A stretch of 64,000 nucleotides of DNA from Burkholderiaceae bacterium. GTDB taxonomy: Bacteria; Pseudomonadota; Gammaproteobacteria; Burkholderiales; Burkholderiaceae_E. Below are positions 28,035 through 38,817 of this stretch, piece by piece. The notes beneath the pieces are model-generated. The model did not search any database. It saw only the letters and a list, made by a program, of their open reading frames with translations, and had not been told where the DNA came from. Location: assembly GCA_021166725.1 (NCBI GenBank), contig JAJPES010000059.1, positions 50,193 to 114,192 on the forward strand. Reading direction: 5' to 3'. Positions within the stretch are counted from its first letter, which is position 1; each line of letters starts with the position of its first letter. Position numbers and translations under genes: made by a program.

Positions 28035-29984
28035 ATGGATCCGATCGAACCGCATCCGCCGATCGTCTTCGATGAAAGCGGCGCGCCCGTCAGCGCGCTG
28101 TTCGGCGACGTCTTCCGCAGCCGCAGCGGCGCGCGCGCCGAGGCGCGCGAGGTCTTCGTCGAAGGCTGCTCGCTGCCGCAGCGCTGGCGCGCGCTGCATC
28201 GTCCGGAAGCCGGTGTCGCGCGGCCCTTCGCCGTGCTCGAACTCGGTTTCGGCGCCGGTCTGAATTTCCTCGAAACGCTGGCCGCCTGGCGCGATGCGGC
28301 GCCGGCCGGGCAGCGCCTTCACTTCGTTTCCATCGAGGCGCATCCGCTCACGCGCGAAGATCTTGCTCGCGTGCACGAAGCGCTCGGCGCCGACGCGGCC
28401 GCCGCCGCGCGGCTGCGCGCTCGCTGGCCGCTGGCACTGCCGGGCATGCATGCGATCGAGTTCGACGAGGCGCGGGTCGAGCTGCACCTTTGCCTGGGCG
28501 ACGCCTCCCGCATGCTTCGCCGGCTGCGGATGGCAGCCGACGCGATCTTCCTCGACGGCTTCGCGCCGGACCGCAATCCGCAGATGTGGGACGAAGCGAC
28601 GATGCGCGCGATCGCCCGCATCGCACGCCCCGGCGCGCCCTTCGCAACCTGGACGGCGGCTTCGGCGGTGCGCGACGCGCTGGTCGCCGCCGGCTTCGAG
28701 GTCGAGCGCGTCGCCGGCCACGGCGGCAAGCGGCACCGGCTGCGCGGCTGCTATGCGCCGCGCTGGCGAGGCTTCCCGGCTCCGCCGGCTCCCCCACAGT
28801 GGCCGTCGAAGGACGTGCTCGTCGTCGGTGCGGGGCTGGCCGGAGCGGCGGCAGCGGCCGGCTTCGCGCGTCGCGGCTGGAACGTGCAGGTCGTCGACGC
28901 GCAGGCGCGGCCGGCCAGTGGCGGATCGGGCCAGCCGCTGGCCGCCGACCACCTGCACCTGTCGATCGACGACAACGTGCTGGCGCGACTGACCCGCGCC
29001 GGACTCTCCGCTCGCGGCGCGCCGGCCGATGCCGCAACGCCGCCTCCGGAGGGCAAGCTCGTGCTCGACGCCGACGACGAGCAGTCGCAGCGACGGATCT
29101 CGATGCTGTCTGCGCTCGGCTTTCCCGAGGCTTTCGCCCGCCACCTCGACAGCGACGAAGCCAGCGAACTCGCCGGCGTCGCCCTGCCGCGCGGCGCGCT
29201 GTGGCTTCCCGGCGCGCACGTCGAGGACCCGCATGGGCTGGTGCGGCGCTGGCTCGCCTGCGACGCGATCACGCTGCGCAGCGAAACGCGCATCGAGCGC
29301 CTCGAGCAAGGCGACGAGGGCTGGCGCGCATTCGATGCGAACGGCAGGATCGTCGCGCAGGCGGCGATCGTCGTGCTCGCCAACGCCGGCGATGCGCTGC
29401 GGCTGGGCGCGACGTCGTCGATCCGCATGCGCGCGATGAGCGGCCAGAGCACGTGGCTTCCGCGGGATTGCTTGCCGGGACTGCGCCGCGCAGTAAGCGG
29501 GCTTGCCTGGGCCGCGCCGGCCGGCGACCGGATCCTCGTCGGCGCAACCTTCGAAGCGGGAGACGCCGTCGAGTTCTCCGCGCAGGCCGACACGAGCAAC
29601 GTGCGGCGCCTGGCGCGCATGCTCGCGCCGCCGGCCTCGGCGCAATCGACCGCCGACCACTGGGCGCGCGCCGCGCGAGGCGCTTCGATCGGCGTGCGCT
29701 GGGCGTGCTCCGATCGCATCGCGCTGGTCGGCGAGATGCCCGACGAGACGGCCGCCCACGACGACGCCGAGCGGCTGGTGCGCGATGCGCGTCGGCCGCT
29801 GCCGCGCGCCACCGGGCTGTACGGTGCATTCGGCTTCGGCGCGCGCGGCGTGCTGTGGGCGTGCCTGGCCGCACGGTGCCTGCCGGCGCTCGCCGACGGC
29901 TCGCCGGCGCCGATCGAGTCGGATCTGCTGCGCGCGATCGACCCCGCGCGCTTCCTTCGCAGAAGACTGCGTTCTCGTGCCTGA
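28035..29984 (+). CDS. mnmC: bifunctional tRNA mnm5s2U biosynthesis protein
   Basis: A 649-residue fusion. The N-terminal methyltransferase (LELGFGAGLNFLETLAAW for AdoMet, then DAIFLDGFAPDRNPQMW) covers about residues 1-240. The C-terminal FAD oxidase opens with VVGAGLAGAAAAAGFARR near residue 262. The oxidase part removes carboxymethyl from cmnm5s2U in the tRNA wobble position and the methyltransferase part completes mnm5s2U. Length and order equal E. coli MnmC. A LysR gene follows after 16 bp. Confidence 0.93.
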   Translation: MDPIEPHPPIVFDESGAPVSALFGDVFRSRSGARAEAREVFVEGCSLPQRWRALHRPEAGVARPFAVLELGFGAGLNFLETLAAWRDAAPAGQRLHFVSIEAHPLTREDLARVHEALGADAAAAARLRARWPLALPGMHAIEFDEARVELHLCLGDASRMLRRLRMAADAIFLDGFAPDRNPQMWDEATMRAIARIARPGAPFATWTAASAVRDALVAAGFEVERVAGHGGKRHRLRGCYAPRWRGFPAPPAPPQWPSKDVLVVGAGLAGAAAAAGFARRGWNVQVVDAQARPASGGSGQPLAADHLHLSIDDNVLARLTRAGLSARGAPADAATPPPEGKLVLDADDEQSQRRISMLSALGFPEAFARHLDSDEASELAGVALPRGALWLPGAHVEDPHGLVRRWLACDAITLRSETRIERLEQGDEGWRAFDANGRIVAQAAIVVLANAGDALRLGATSSIRMRAMSGQSTWLPRDCLPGLRRAVSGLAWAAPAGDRILVGATFEAGDAVEFSAQADTSNVRRLARMLAPPASAQSTADHWARAARGASIGVRWACSDRIALVGEMPDETAAHDDAERLVRDARRPLPRATGLYGAFGFGARGVLWACLAARCLPALADGSPAPIESDLLRAIDPARFLRRRLRSRA

Positions 29985-30000
29985 AGGCAAGGAGCCCACC

Positions 30001-30885
30001 ATGAAGGACCTGCCCGCCTCGCTGCTGCGCGCGCTGCTGGCGGTCATCGACACGCGCAGCTTCTCGCGTGCGGCGCGCGAACTGGGGACGACGCAGCCGG
30101 CGGTGAGCCTGCAGATCCGTCGACTCGAGAAGCTGGTCGGCGCGACGCTGCTCCAGCGTACGACGCGCTCGGTCGAACCGACGGAGACCGCACTGCGCGT
30201 CTTGCCGATCGCGCGCGAGTTGCTCCGGCTGCAGACGATCGTCCTCACGCGAATGGACGCGCCGGCGCTGTCCGGCCAGGTGCGGCTGGGCGCCGACGAA
30301 TCGGTTGCGCTCGGCCTGGGCCTGATCGAAACGGTGCGCGACTTCGCGCACGCGTGGCCGAGGGTGGAACTGCAGTTGCGCATCGACGACGGCGCCGCGC
30401 TGCGCGAAGGCTTCGCGCAGGGCCGCCTCGACCTGCTGCTCGAGCACGCGGACGCCGTACCTGCCGGTGCGACGGTCGTCTCGCGCGAGCGGCTGTTGTG
30501 GTACGGACGCGCCGTTCCTGCGACCGACAGCGCGCCGTGGCCGGTGATCGCGCCGCCGCCGGGCGGATTCCTGCGCCGGCGCAGCGACGCCGCGCTCGCC
30601 GGCAGTGCAGCTCGTCACCGCATCGTGTTCGAGGCACCGAGCCTGGCGATGTGCGTCGAAGCCGCGCGGCGCGGCCTGGGCATCGTCGTGCTGCCCGCCG
30701 ACGTCGGGCGCGCGCATGCGCTCGATCGTCCCGCATCGCGCGGGCTGCCTGCGCTCGGGGCGACGTCGGTACTGCTGCAGCAGCGCAGCGACATCGGCGA
30801 CGCCGCGGTCGCGCTGCGCAACGCACTGCGCCAGTCTTCGGCGGCACGGCGCACGCGCGGGCGAGCGCGCACGCCCGAGCGCTGA
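30001..30885 (+). CDS. LysR family transcriptional regulator
   Basis: A 294-residue LysR regulator. The N-terminal winged HTH shows RSFSRAARELGTTQPAVSLQ followed by RRLEKLVGATLLQRTTRS. The ligand-binding domain follows from about residue 90 and ends in an Arg-rich tail. AAGGAG lies 6 bases before the ATG. It follows mnmC closely on the same strand, so it may be co-transcribed, and is convergent with the histidine kinase gene. The target genes and ligand are unknown. Confidence 0.88.
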   Translation: MKDLPASLLRALLAVIDTRSFSRAARELGTTQPAVSLQIRRLEKLVGATLLQRTTRSVEPTETALRVLPIARELLRLQTIVLTRMDAPALSGQVRLGADESVALGLGLIETVRDFAHAWPRVELQLRIDDGAALREGFAQGRLDLLLEHADAVPAGATVVSRERLLWYGRAVPATDSAPWPVIAPPPGGFLRRRSDAALAGSAARHRIVFEAPSLAMCVEAARRGLGIVVLPADVGRAHALDRPASRGLPALGATSVLLQQRSDIGDAAVALRNALRQSSAARRTRGRARTPER

Positions 30886-30951
30886 AGCGCTCCGGACAAC
30901 GCCGCCATTTCGCGCGGCGCGAGGTCGCCCGGCCGGTACGCGATCGGGTCG

Positions 30952-32259
30952 TCAGCCGAAGTCGACCTTTACGCGCGTCCCGCGGCGCGCATCGCTGTCG
31001 ATCGCGATCGTCCATCCGGCGCCCTCGCAGATGCGCTCGACGATGCTCAGGCCCAGCCCGATCGACGGGACGCCCTCGTCCCCGCTGCGCCGTCGTTGCG
31101 ACGGCTCGCTGGTCGCATCGAAGCCGTGGCCGTCGTCGGACACCATGAGCGTGGACGCGTCCAGCTGCACGTCAACCTGCCTGCCGCCGCTATGCCGGAT
31201 CGCGTTGCGCACGAGATTGACGAGCACCACCCACAACACGTCGCGGTCCGCGGCCAACCTGGCGCCCGCCGCCACCGACGAGCCCAGCAGGATCGCTCGC
31301 GCTCGCGCCTCGGGCTGCAGATGCGAGAACACGTCGTCCACGAGCGGCGCGACTTCCGTCGCCTGCGTGCCCGCCGCCCCGCCGCGCGCGGCGCGCAGCA
31401 GGCCCGTGGTGAGCCGGGTGATCTCGGCCAGGCTCGCGCGCAACTGCGCGGCGCGAGCCTGCTGCTGCGGCTCGAGGGGAGCCGCCTCGAGCAGGTCGAG
31501 CGTCGACACTGCCTGCATCAATGGCGTGCGAAGCTCGTGGCTGGCGGCCGCCGAAAATGCGCGCTCGCGCGCCAGCGCCGCGTCCAGGCGACGCCGCCGT
31601 TCGTCGAGCGCCGCGGCGAGCTCGGCCGATTCCGCGTGACGAGCCAGTCCGAGCAGGCGCTGCGGTGCCGCGTTCGCTTCTTCGCGCACGCTGCTTTCGC
31701 CGCGTGCGGCCGACGTCGATTCGCCGCGCACGGCGCGCGACAGCCGCTCCAGGTCGTCGGTGAGCCTGCGCGCGATGCGATCGCTGCCGGCCAGCACGGC
31801 CAGCGCGATCGCGATCACCGATGCAAAGAGGATCGCGAGCACGTTGTTCTGCCGTTGCTCGTGTTCCGCAACGTCGTAGACGAGGTAGAAGCGCCGTCCG
31901 TCGCGCTCGCCGACCGCGACGTGGTATTCGATGCCGGGCGAAGGGAAGATCTCGTAGGCACCGGCCGACGTCGGCAGCTGTGCGAGGTACTCCGGCAGCG
32001 GCGCCGTTTGGCCGGGACCGTACACGAAGAGCCGCATGTCGGCCGTGTTGGGCGCGGCGAGCGCCGGATCGCGAGCATATTGCGCCATGCTCAGGCGCAG
32101 CTGCTCGGCAGACACCGCGTCGATCACCTGCTCCTCCCATCGCTCGGCGCTCCAGTAGACGAGCGCCGCCTGCGCGATGGCGACGACCAGCGCGAGCGCG
32201 GTGAACCACCAGGCGAGCTGCCGGCGCAGCGACGGACGCGCGCCGATGCGCGAGTTCAT
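30952..32259 (-). CDS. sensor histidine kinase
   Basis: A 435-residue membrane kinase. Two transmembrane segments (about residues 15-37 and 143-163) flank a small periplasmic sensor domain. The H-box is SAAASHELRTPLMQAVSTL with the phospho-accepting His; the N-box is LVNLVRNAIRHSGG; the G-boxes are VSDDGHGFD and IGLGLSIVERI. It pairs with the response regulator whose gene it overlaps by 4 bp (ATGA). The signal is unknown. Confidence 0.92.
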   Translation of the reverse strand: MNSRIGARPSLRRQLAWWFTALALVVAIAQAALVYWSAERWEEQVIDAVSAEQLRLSMAQYARDPALAAPNTADMRLFVYGPGQTAPLPEYLAQLPTSAGAYEIFPSPGIEYHVAVGERDGRRFYLVYDVAEHEQRQNNVLAILFASVIAIALAVLAGSDRIARRLTDDLERLSRAVRGESTSAARGESSVREEANAAPQRLLGLARHAESAELAAALDERRRRLDAALARERAFSAAASHELRTPLMQAVSTLDLLEAAPLEPQQQARAAQLRASLAEITRLTTGLLRAARGGAAGTQATEVAPLVDDVFSHLQPEARARAILLGSSVAAGARLAADRDVLWVVLVNLVRNAIRHSGGRQVDVQLDASTLMVSDDGHGFDATSEPSQRRRSGDEGVPSIGLGLSIVERICEGAGWTIAIDSDARRGTRVKVDFG

Positions 32260-32936
32260 TGCGCGCGCAGGCGATATCCGTGGCCGTGCAGCGTCTCGAT
32301 CGGATCGAGCTGGCTGCCGGCCTGCGCGAAGGCCCGCCGCGTGGCAGCCACGAGCGTGCGCAGCGCTTCGTCGCGGAACGCGTCCTCGCCCCACAACGCG
32401 CGTTCGAGCGCCTCGTGGGCGAACACCTTGTCCGGGCGCTCGGCGAGCACCTCGAGCAGGCGCAGCGGCTTGGGCGACAGGCGCAGCTCGACGTCGTCGA
32501 CGCGCACGCTGCGCGCCTCGCGGTCGATGCGGATGCGCCCGGCGACGATGACGCCGGTGAGCGCGCGTCCCTGTGCGCGCCGCAGCAGCGCGTCGACGCG
32601 CACGGCGAGCTCCGCAAGCTGGAACGGCTTGACCAGGTAGTCGTCGGCGCCGGCGTCGAAGCCCATCAGCTTGTCTTCGAGTTCGTCGCGCGCGGTGAGG
32701 ATGATCACCGGCGCATCGCAGTGCAGCTCGCCACGAAGGCGACGGCAGCACTCGAGTCCGTCCAGGCGCGGCAGGTTCAGGTCGAGCACGACCAGGTCGG
32801 GCGCCTGCTGCGCGGCGAGCGCCAGTCCGAAGTAGCCGTCGCCGGCGTACTCGCAAACGTGGCCGCGCGCATTCAGGAAGTCGCAGACGTTGGCGCCGAT
32901 CACGGTATCGTCTTCGATGACGAGGATCCGCGCCAT
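32256..32936 (-). CDS. OmpR-family response regulator
   Basis: A 226-residue response regulator. The receiver domain has the acidic pocket VIEDD, the phospho-accepting Asp in VVLDLNLPRLDG near residue 51, and the switch Lys in YLVKPFQ. A C-terminal OmpR/PhoB winged helix follows (LSPKPLRLLEVLAERPDKVF, ending in HGHGYRLRAQ). It is translationally coupled to the downstream kinase. It lies 7 bp after the ABC-F gene on the same strand, so the pair may be read from the purL-abcF transcript. Confidence 0.92.
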   Translation of the reverse strand: MARILVIEDDTVIGANVCDFLNARGHVCEYAGDGYFGLALAAQQAPDLVVLDLNLPRLDGLECCRRLRGELHCDAPVIILTARDELEDKLMGFDAGADDYLVKPFQLAELAVRVDALLRRAQGRALTGVIVAGRIRIDREARSVRVDDVELRLSPKPLRLLEVLAERPDKVFAHEALERALWGEDAFRDEALRTLVAATRRAFAQAGSQLDPIETLHGHGYRLRAQ

Positions 32937-32943
32937 GGCGTCG

Positions 32944-34605
32944 CTACTCGATGCCCTGGCTGGCCAGGTACGACTCGTAGTCGCCGCGCCAGTCGACGAT
33001 CTCCCCGCCGACCCGCACCTCGAGGACGCGGGTGGCAATCGCGTCCACGAACTGGCGGTCGTGCGATACGACGAAGATCGTGCCCGGATACTTCTCGAGC
33101 GCGTACTGCAGCGACTCGATCGACTCCATGTCGAGGTGGTTGGTCGGCTCGTCGAGCATCAGCACGTTGTGCCGGCCGAGCATCAGGCGCCCGAAACTCA
33201 TCCGGTGCATCTCGCCGCCGGAGAGCACGCGCACCGGCTTCCTCACCTCGTCGCCCGAGAAAAGCATGCGGCCCAGGATGCTGCGCAGCGTCTGCTCGTC
33301 GTCGCCCGGCTGCGTGTAATACGACAGCCATTCGGTGAGCGTGCGGCCGGATTCGAAGTCGGGGTGGACGTCCTGCGCCATGTAGCCGACGTCGGCGTTC
33401 TCCGACCAGCGCGCCTCGCCTTCGGTGGGCGCAAGCCCGCCGCCGTGCGCCGGCGCCGCCCCGCCGCCGTGCGCGACGCCGCCGCGCTCGGAGCCGAGCA
33501 TCGCGCGCAGCAGCGTCGTCTTGCCCGCGCCGTTGGCGCCGACGATGGCGACGCGATCGCCTGCATCGAAGATCGTCGAGAAACCGTGGAAGACCGGCGC
33601 GTCGGCACCCGGGTAGCGATAGCCGAGGTTCTCGACCTCGAGTGCCTGCCGGTGCATCGGCTTGACCTGCTCGAAGCGGATGTACGGACTCTGGCGCGAC
33701 GACGGCTTCACCTCGACCGTCTCGCTGCGGATCTTGGCGATCAGCTTCTGGCGCGACGTGGCCTGGCGCGCTTTCGCCTTGTTCGCCGCGAAGCGCTGGA
33801 CGAACTCCTGCAGCTCGGCGATGCGCTCCTTCGCGCGATCGTTGGCCGACACCAGGCGCTGGCGCGCCTGCGCCGATGCGAGCATGTAGTCGTCGTAGTT
33901 GCCGGGGTAGACGCGCAGCTCGCGAAAGTCGAGATCGGCCATGTGCGTGCACACGGCGTTCAGGAAGTGGCGATCGTGCGAGATGATCACCATCGTCGAC
34001 TCGCGCTCGTTCAGCACCGATTCGAGCCAGCGGATCGTGTCGATGTCCAGGTTGTTCGTCGGCTCGTCGAGCAGCAGCACGTCGGGGTCGGAAAATAGCG
34101 CCTGCGCGAGCAGCACGCGCAGCTTCCAGCCCGGCGCGATCTCGCGCATCGGCCCGGCGTGCTGCTCGACCGGAATGCCCAGCCCGAGCAGCAGCTCTCC
34201 GGCGCGCGCCTCGGCGGTGTAGCCGCCGTACTCGGCGAACTTCGCCTCGAGCTCGGCCGCATGCATGTAGTCGTCTTCGCTCGCTTCCGGGTTCTCGTAG
34301 ATCGCGTCGCGTTCGCTCATGGCGGCCCACATCTCGACGTGCCCCATCAGCACCACGTCGAGCACGCGCTGGTCCTCGAAGGCGAACTGGTCCTGGCGCA
34401 GCTTGCCCAGGCGGACGTTCGGCTCGAGCACGACCTGCCCGCTCGACGGCTCGAGATCGCCGCCGAGGATCTTCATGAACGTGGACTTGCCCGAGCCGTT
34501 CGCGCCGATCAGCCCATAGCGGTTGCCGTCGGCGAACTTGACGTTGACGTTCTCGAACAGGGGCTTGGCCCCGAACTGCATCGTGATGTTGACTGCGGTG
34601 AGCAT
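32944..34605 (-). CDS. ybiT: ABC-F family ATPase, YbiT type, with a Gly/His/Ala insertion
   Basis: A 553-residue soluble ABC-F protein with two ABC domains. The first has Walker [10 protein letters not shown], a degenerate signature [15 protein letters not shown] (normal for YbiT) and [13 protein letters not shown]. The second has [26 protein letters not shown] and [14 protein letters not shown] proteins act on the ribosome during translation. About 20 residues of AHGGG repeats are inserted after Walker A of the second domain (around 33424-33489), making it longer than the E. coli protein of 530 residues. It lies 74 bp downstream of purL. Confidence 0.9.
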   Translation of the reverse strand: MLTAVNITMQFGAKPLFENVNVKFADGNRYGLIGANGSGKSTFMKILGGDLEPSSGQVVLEPNVRLGKLRQDQFAFEDQRVLDVVLMGHVEMWAAMSERDAIYENPEASEDDYMHAAELEAKFAEYGGYTAEARAGELLLGLGIPVEQHAGPMREIAPGWKLRVLLAQALFSDPDVLLLDEPTNNLDIDTIRWLESVLNERESTMVIISHDRHFLNAVCTHMADLDFRELRVYPGNYDDYMLASAQARQRLVSANDRAKERIAELQEFVQRFAANKAKARQATSRQKLIAKIRSETVEVKPSSRQSPYIRFEQVKPMHRQALEVENLGYRYPGADAPVFHGFSTIFDAGDRVAIVGANGAGKTTLLRAMLGSERGGVAHGGGAAPAHGGGLAPTEGEARWSENADVGYMAQDVHPDFESGRTLTEWLSYYTQPGDDEQTLRSILGRMLFSGDEVRKPVRVLSGGEMHRMSFGRLMLGRHNVLMLDEPTNHLDMESIESLQYALEKYPGTIFVVSHDRQFVDAIATRVLEVRVGGEIVDWRGDYESYLASQGIE

Positions 34606-34620
34606 TCGATTCGTTCAGAA

Positions 34621-34637
34621 GCCCGCGGGTCGCGGGC
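34621..34637 (-). other. hairpin in the purL-abcF spacer
   Basis: Perfect 7-bp stem, GCCCGCG/CGCGGGC, with a 3-base loop, between the purL stop and the ABC-F start codon. There is no U-tract after it, so it is more likely an RNA-processing or stabilising structure than a terminator. It stands 16 bases before the ATG and might affect ribosome access. Confidence 0.4.
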
Positions 34638-34679
34638 AATGCGGTGGACAGGCCTTCGGAACGCCTGGTTCGAACGTTC

Positions 34680-37600
34680 TCAGTCGACCCAGACGCGTGC
34701 GTTGCGGAACAGGCGCATCCAGGGAGAGTCTTCTCCGAGCGACGGATCGCGCCAGCTCATCTGGATCGTGCGAAAGACGCGTTCGGGATGCGGCATCAGG
34801 ATCGTCGCGCGGCCGTCGTCGCTGGTGAAGCCGGTCAGCCCTCCCGGCGAGCCGCCCGGATTCGCCGGATAACGCTCGGCCGGCGTGCCGTCGTTCTCGA
34901 TGAAGCGCAGCGACGCCGCCGCGCGCGCCTGCTGCTCGTCGGAGGCGAATTGCGCGCGCCCCTCGCCGTGCGCCACGGCGATCGGCATGCGGCTGCCCGT
35001 CATTCCGGCGAACAGCACCGACGGCGACTCCAGCACCTCGACCATCGAGAAGCGCGCCTCGTACTGCTCCGAACGGTTGCGCACGAAGCGCGGCCAGGCC
35101 GCGGCGCCGGGGATGATCGACTTCAGTTGCGACAGCATCTGGCAGCCGTTGCACACGCCCAGTGTGAAGGTGTCGGGCCGCTGGAAGAAGAGCGCGAACT
35201 GCTCGGCCATCTTCGCGTTGTAGAGAATCGACTTCGCCCAGCCGCTGCCGGCGCCGAGCACGTCGCCGAACGAGAAGCCGCCGCAGGCAACCAGGCCGCG
35301 AAAGTCGGCGAGCCGATGCCGGCCCGCGAACAGGTCGCTCATGTGCACGTCGAAACTCTCGAAACCGGCGCGATCGAATGCGGCGGCGATCTCGGTCTGG
35401 CTGTTGACGCCCTGCTCGCGCAGGATCGCGATGCGCGGGCGCGCGCCGCGCGAAACGTAGGAGACGGCGACGTCGTCGGCCGGGTCGAAGCGCAACGCGA
35501 CGTGCAGCCCCGGATCGTCGTTGCGCTCGATGCGCTCGAACTCCTCGACGACGCATTCCGGGTCGTCGCGCAGCGACGCGATGCGCGCGCTGGTCTCGCT
35601 CCAGATGCGCTGCAGCGTCGGGCGCGGCTGGCGGTAGATGCGACGCCCGTCGCGCCAGACGTCGATCGTGTCGTGCGCCTGCGGCTTGCCGATCACGTGC
35701 GAGAAGGTCGACAGCCCGTGCTCGCGCAGCACGCCGAGCACGGCATCGCGCGCCTCGGCGCGCACCTGCAGCACGGCGCCGGGTTCCTCGCAGAACAGCG
35801 CCTTCAGGGTGCGTTCGTCGCGCTGCACCGCGACCTGCTCCGGGCGGATCTTGTAGTCGCCCCAGTCGGCGACGTACTGGTCGATGGTCAGCAGGTCCAC
35901 GTTCAGTCCGACGCCGCAGTGTCCGGCGAAGGCCATCTCGCAGATCGTCGCGATCAGCCCGCCGTCGGAGACGTCGTGATAGGCGAGCAGCTGCCCGTCG
36001 GCGTTCAGTCGCTGGATCGCCGTGAAGAAACTTGCCAGGCGTTGCGGATCGTCGAGATCGGGCGCCTCGTTGCCGACCAGGCCCCACGCCTGCGCGAGCG
36101 CCGACGCACCCATCCGCTGGCGACCGGCTCCGAGGTCGACGAGGATCAGCACCGAATCGACGTCGCGCACGAGTTGCGGCGTGAGCACGCGGCGCGCGTC
36201 GCTCACCGGAGCGTACGCGGTGACGACGAGCGATACCGGCGCGAGGACCTCGTGCACGAGGCGCGGACCGGCGGTGGCCGTCGGCGACCCGTCGCCCTGC
36301 CAGCGGGTGCGCATCGACAGCGAATCCTTGCCGACCGGAATCGACAGCCCCAGTTCGCGGCACAGCGATGCGCAGGCTTCGACCGCGTCGAAGAGGTCGG
36401 CGTCCTCGGCGGGATCGCCGCAGGCCGCCATCCAGTTCGCCGACAGCTTCACCTGCGCGAGCGAGTCGATCGGCGCGCCGGCGAGATTGGTCACCGTTTC
36501 GGCAACGGCGATGCGCGAGGCGGCACGCGGATCGATCACCGCCAGCGGCGTGCGTTCGCCGATCGCCAGCGCCTCGGCGCGATAGCCGTCGTAGTCGACG
36601 AGCCCCACCGCGCAATCGGCGACCGGCACCTGCCACGGACCGACCAGCGGATCGCGCGAGCACAGCCCGCCGACGCTGCGGTCGCCGATCGTCACCAGGA
36701 ACGACTTGCTGGCCACCGCGGGCATGCGCAGCACGCGCGCGACGGCGTCTTCCAGCGAAATGCCGGCGAGATCGAGCGGCTCGAGCGCACGCGGGCGACG
36801 TCGTGCTTCGCGATGCATGCGCGGCGGCTTGCCGAGCAATACGTCGATCGGCATGTCGACGGCGAGCTCGGTGGTGTCTGCCTCGTGCTTCGCGCCGTCT
36901 GCGGCCGCCTCGACGACGAGCTGGCGATCGTCGGAAACGGTGCCGACGACCGCGTACGGGCAACGCTCGCGTCGACACAGATGATCGAAAAGCGCGAGCG
37001 AATCGGGCGCGATCGCCAGCACATAGCGCTCCTGCGATTCGTTCGACCAGATCTCGGCCGGCGACAACCCCGACGCCTCGAGCGGCACCTTGCGCAGGTC
37101 GAAGCGCGCGCCGCGCCCCGCACCGTAGACGAGTTCGGGAAAGGCGTTCGACAATCCGCCTGCGCCGACGTCGTGCAGCGACAGGATCGGATTGCGGTCG
37201 TAGAGTTCCCGGCAGCGGTCGAGCACTTCCTGCGCACGGCGCTGCATCTCGGGGTTGCCACGCTGCACCGAATCGAAATCGAGCTCGGCGGTGTTCGTTC
37301 CGGCGCCCATGCTCGAAGCGGCGCCGCCGCCCAGGCCGATGCGCATGCCGGGGCCGCCGAGCTGCACGAGCAGCGTGCCGGGCGGCAGCTCGAGCTTGTG
37401 CGTCAGCGCGTCGTCGATCGCGCCGACGCCGCCGGCGATCATGATCGGCTTGTGGTAGCCGCGCAGCACCCCCTCGACCGGCTGCTCGTAGGTGCGGAAG
37501 TAGCCGAGCAGGTTCGGCCGGCCGAACTCGTTGTTGAACGAAGCGCTGCCGATCGGGCCTTCGATCATGATCTGCAGCGGCGACGCAATGCGATCGGGCG

Positions 37601-38708
37601 CCCTGGCGGCGCCCTCCTCCCACGGCTGCACGTAGCGATCGATGCGCAGGTTCGAGACGGTGAAGCCGGTCAGGCCGAACTTCGGCTTCGCGCCGCGGCC
37701 GGTGGCGCCCTCGTCGCGGATCTCGCCGCCGGCGCCGGTGGCCGCGCCCGGGAACGGCGAGATCGCGGTCGGATGGTTGTGCGTCTCGACCTTCAGCAGC
37801 GCGTGCGTGAGACGCTCGCCCGAGACGTAGCGGCCGTTGGCGGTGGCGTCGGGATGGAAGCGCCGCGCCGCGTCGCCTTCCAGAATCGCCGCATTGTCGG
37901 CGTAGGCGACGACGGTTCCCCTCGGGTTGGCTGCGTGCGTGCTGCGGATCATGCCGAACAGCGTCTCGTCGCGCGGCTCGCCGTCGATCGTCCAGCTCGC
38001 GTTGAAGATCTTGTGCCGGCAGTGCTCGGAATTCGCCTGCGCGAACATCATCAGCTCGACGTCGGTGGGATCGCGCCCGGCGGCGACGAAGGCGTCGAGC
38101 AGGTAGTCGATCTCGTCGTCGGACAGCGCCAGCCCCAGTTCGGCGTCGGCACGCTCGAGTGCGCCGCGCCCCTGCGCGAGCACCGGAACGTGCCGCATCG
38201 ACTTGCCGGGCAGCGAGGCGAACAGCTCGCGCGGATCGGGCGGTGCGAGCAGCAGGCTCTCGGTCATCCGGTCGTGCAGCACGCTGCCCAGGCGCGCGAG
38301 CACGTCGTTTTCGATCGGTGCGCCGCGCAAAAGGCCGCCCAGCTTCGTGCGCGCCTCCACCCGGTACTCGATGCCGCGTTCGAGTCGACGCACGCCATCG
38401 AAGCCGCAGCTGTGTGCGATGTCGGTCGCCTTGCTCGCCCACGGCGAGACGGTCCCGATGCGCGGAACGACCCACAGCGCTTGCCCACTGGCGTGCGTCG
38501 CCGACGGTTCCCCGGGCAGCGCCTCGAGCAACTCAGCGAGGCGCGCGCGCGCGTCCGTCGACGGCTCGTCGTCGAACCAGACGAAATAGCAATGGCGCGC
38601 GTGCACCGCGCCGACGCCCGCGTCGATCGCGGCGAGGCGATCGAGCAGCCGGGCGAGTCGAAATGCGGACAGGGCCGGTGCACCGGCCAGCGTCAGGTAG
38701 GCGGACAT
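34680..38708 (-). CDS. purL: phosphoribosylformylglycinamidine synthase
   Basis: Fourth step of purine synthesis: converts FGAR, glutamine and ATP to FGAM. The 1,342-residue single chain is the proteobacterial large form. It has a PurS-like N-terminal region, two AIRS-type synthetase halves ([19 protein letters not shown] with ATP/FGAR-binding residues; [15 protein letters not shown]), and a C-terminal glutaminase domain with the nucleophile Cys in GVCNGCQML and the His/Glu of MPHPERVFR. Length is normal (E. coli 1,295). Confidence 0.95.
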   Translation of the reverse strand: MSAYLTLAGAPALSAFRLARLLDRLAAIDAGVGAVHARHCYFVWFDDEPSTDARARLAELLEALPGEPSATHASGQALWVVPRIGTVSPWASKATDIAHSCGFDGVRRLERGIEYRVEARTKLGGLLRGAPIENDVLARLGSVLHDRMTESLLLAPPDPRELFASLPGKSMRHVPVLAQGRGALERADAELGLALSDDEIDYLLDAFVAAGRDPTDVELMMFAQANSEHCRHKIFNASWTIDGEPRDETLFGMIRSTHAANPRGTVVAYADNAAILEGDAARRFHPDATANGRYVSGERLTHALLKVETHNHPTAISPFPGAATGAGGEIRDEGATGRGAKPKFGLTGFTVSNLRIDRYVQPWEEGAARAPDRIASPLQIMIEGPIGSASFNNEFGRPNLLGYFRTYEQPVEGVLRGYHKPIMIAGGVGAIDDALTHKLELPPGTLLVQLGGPGMRIGLGGGAASSMGAGTNTAELDFDSVQRGNPEMQRRAQEVLDRCRELYDRNPILSLHDVGAGGLSNAFPELVYGAGRGARFDLRKVPLEASGLSPAEIWSNESQERYVLAIAPDSLALFDHLCRRERCPYAVVGTVSDDRQLVVEAAADGAKHEADTTELAVDMPIDVLLGKPPRMHREARRRPRALEPLDLAGISLEDAVARVLRMPAVASKSFLVTIGDRSVGGLCSRDPLVGPWQVPVADCAVGLVDYDGYRAEALAIGERTPLAVIDPRAASRIAVAETVTNLAGAPIDSLAQVKLSANWMAACGDPAEDADLFDAVEACASLCRELGLSIPVGKDSLSMRTRWQGDGSPTATAGPRLVHEVLAPVSLVVTAYAPVSDARRVLTPQLVRDVDSVLILVDLGAGRQRMGASALAQAWGLVGNEAPDLDDPQRLASFFTAIQRLNADGQLLAYHDVSDGGLIATICEMAFAGHCGVGLNVDLLTIDQYVADWGDYKIRPEQVAVQRDERTLKALFCEEPGAVLQVRAEARDAVLGVLREHGLSTFSHVIGKPQAHDTIDVWRDGRRIYRQPRPTLQRIWSETSARIASLRDDPECVVEEFERIERNDDPGLHVALRFDPADDVAVSYVSRGARPRIAILREQGVNSQTEIAAAFDRAGFESFDVHMSDLFAGRHRLADFRGLVACGGFSFGDVLGAGSGWAKSILYNAKMAEQFALFFQRPDTFTLGVCNGCQMLSQLKSIIPGAAAWPRFVRNRSEQYEARFSMVEVLESPSVLFAGMTGSRMPIAVAHGEGRAQFASDEQQARAAASLRFIENDGTPAERYPANPGGSPGGLTGFTSDDGRATILMPHPERVFRTIQMSWRDPSLGEDSPWMRLFRNARVWVD

Positions 38709-38767
38709 CGGGGTGGCGGGGGGCGCGCGCGACGAGCGACGCGCTACGGGAGCGTGCGCAAGCCGTG

Positions 38768-38773
38768 ATTATA
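38768..38773 (-). promoter_or_regulatory. -10 element of the putative purL promoter
   Basis: Read on the minus strand this is a perfect TATAAT, about 60 bases before the purL ATG. No convincing -35 is seen at 16-18 bases. No PurR-like operator was recognised. Confidence 0.4.
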
Positions 38774-38817
38774 GGTTCTGATGCATCCGACGACCCTGCC
38801 GGCAAATTCCCGGGCCA

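Noticed and set aside
38709..38817. Remaining 3' part of the truncated AAA ATPase towards purL
   Set aside because: The 109 bp hold the purL upstream region, and no Walker B or signature motif could be found in any frame.
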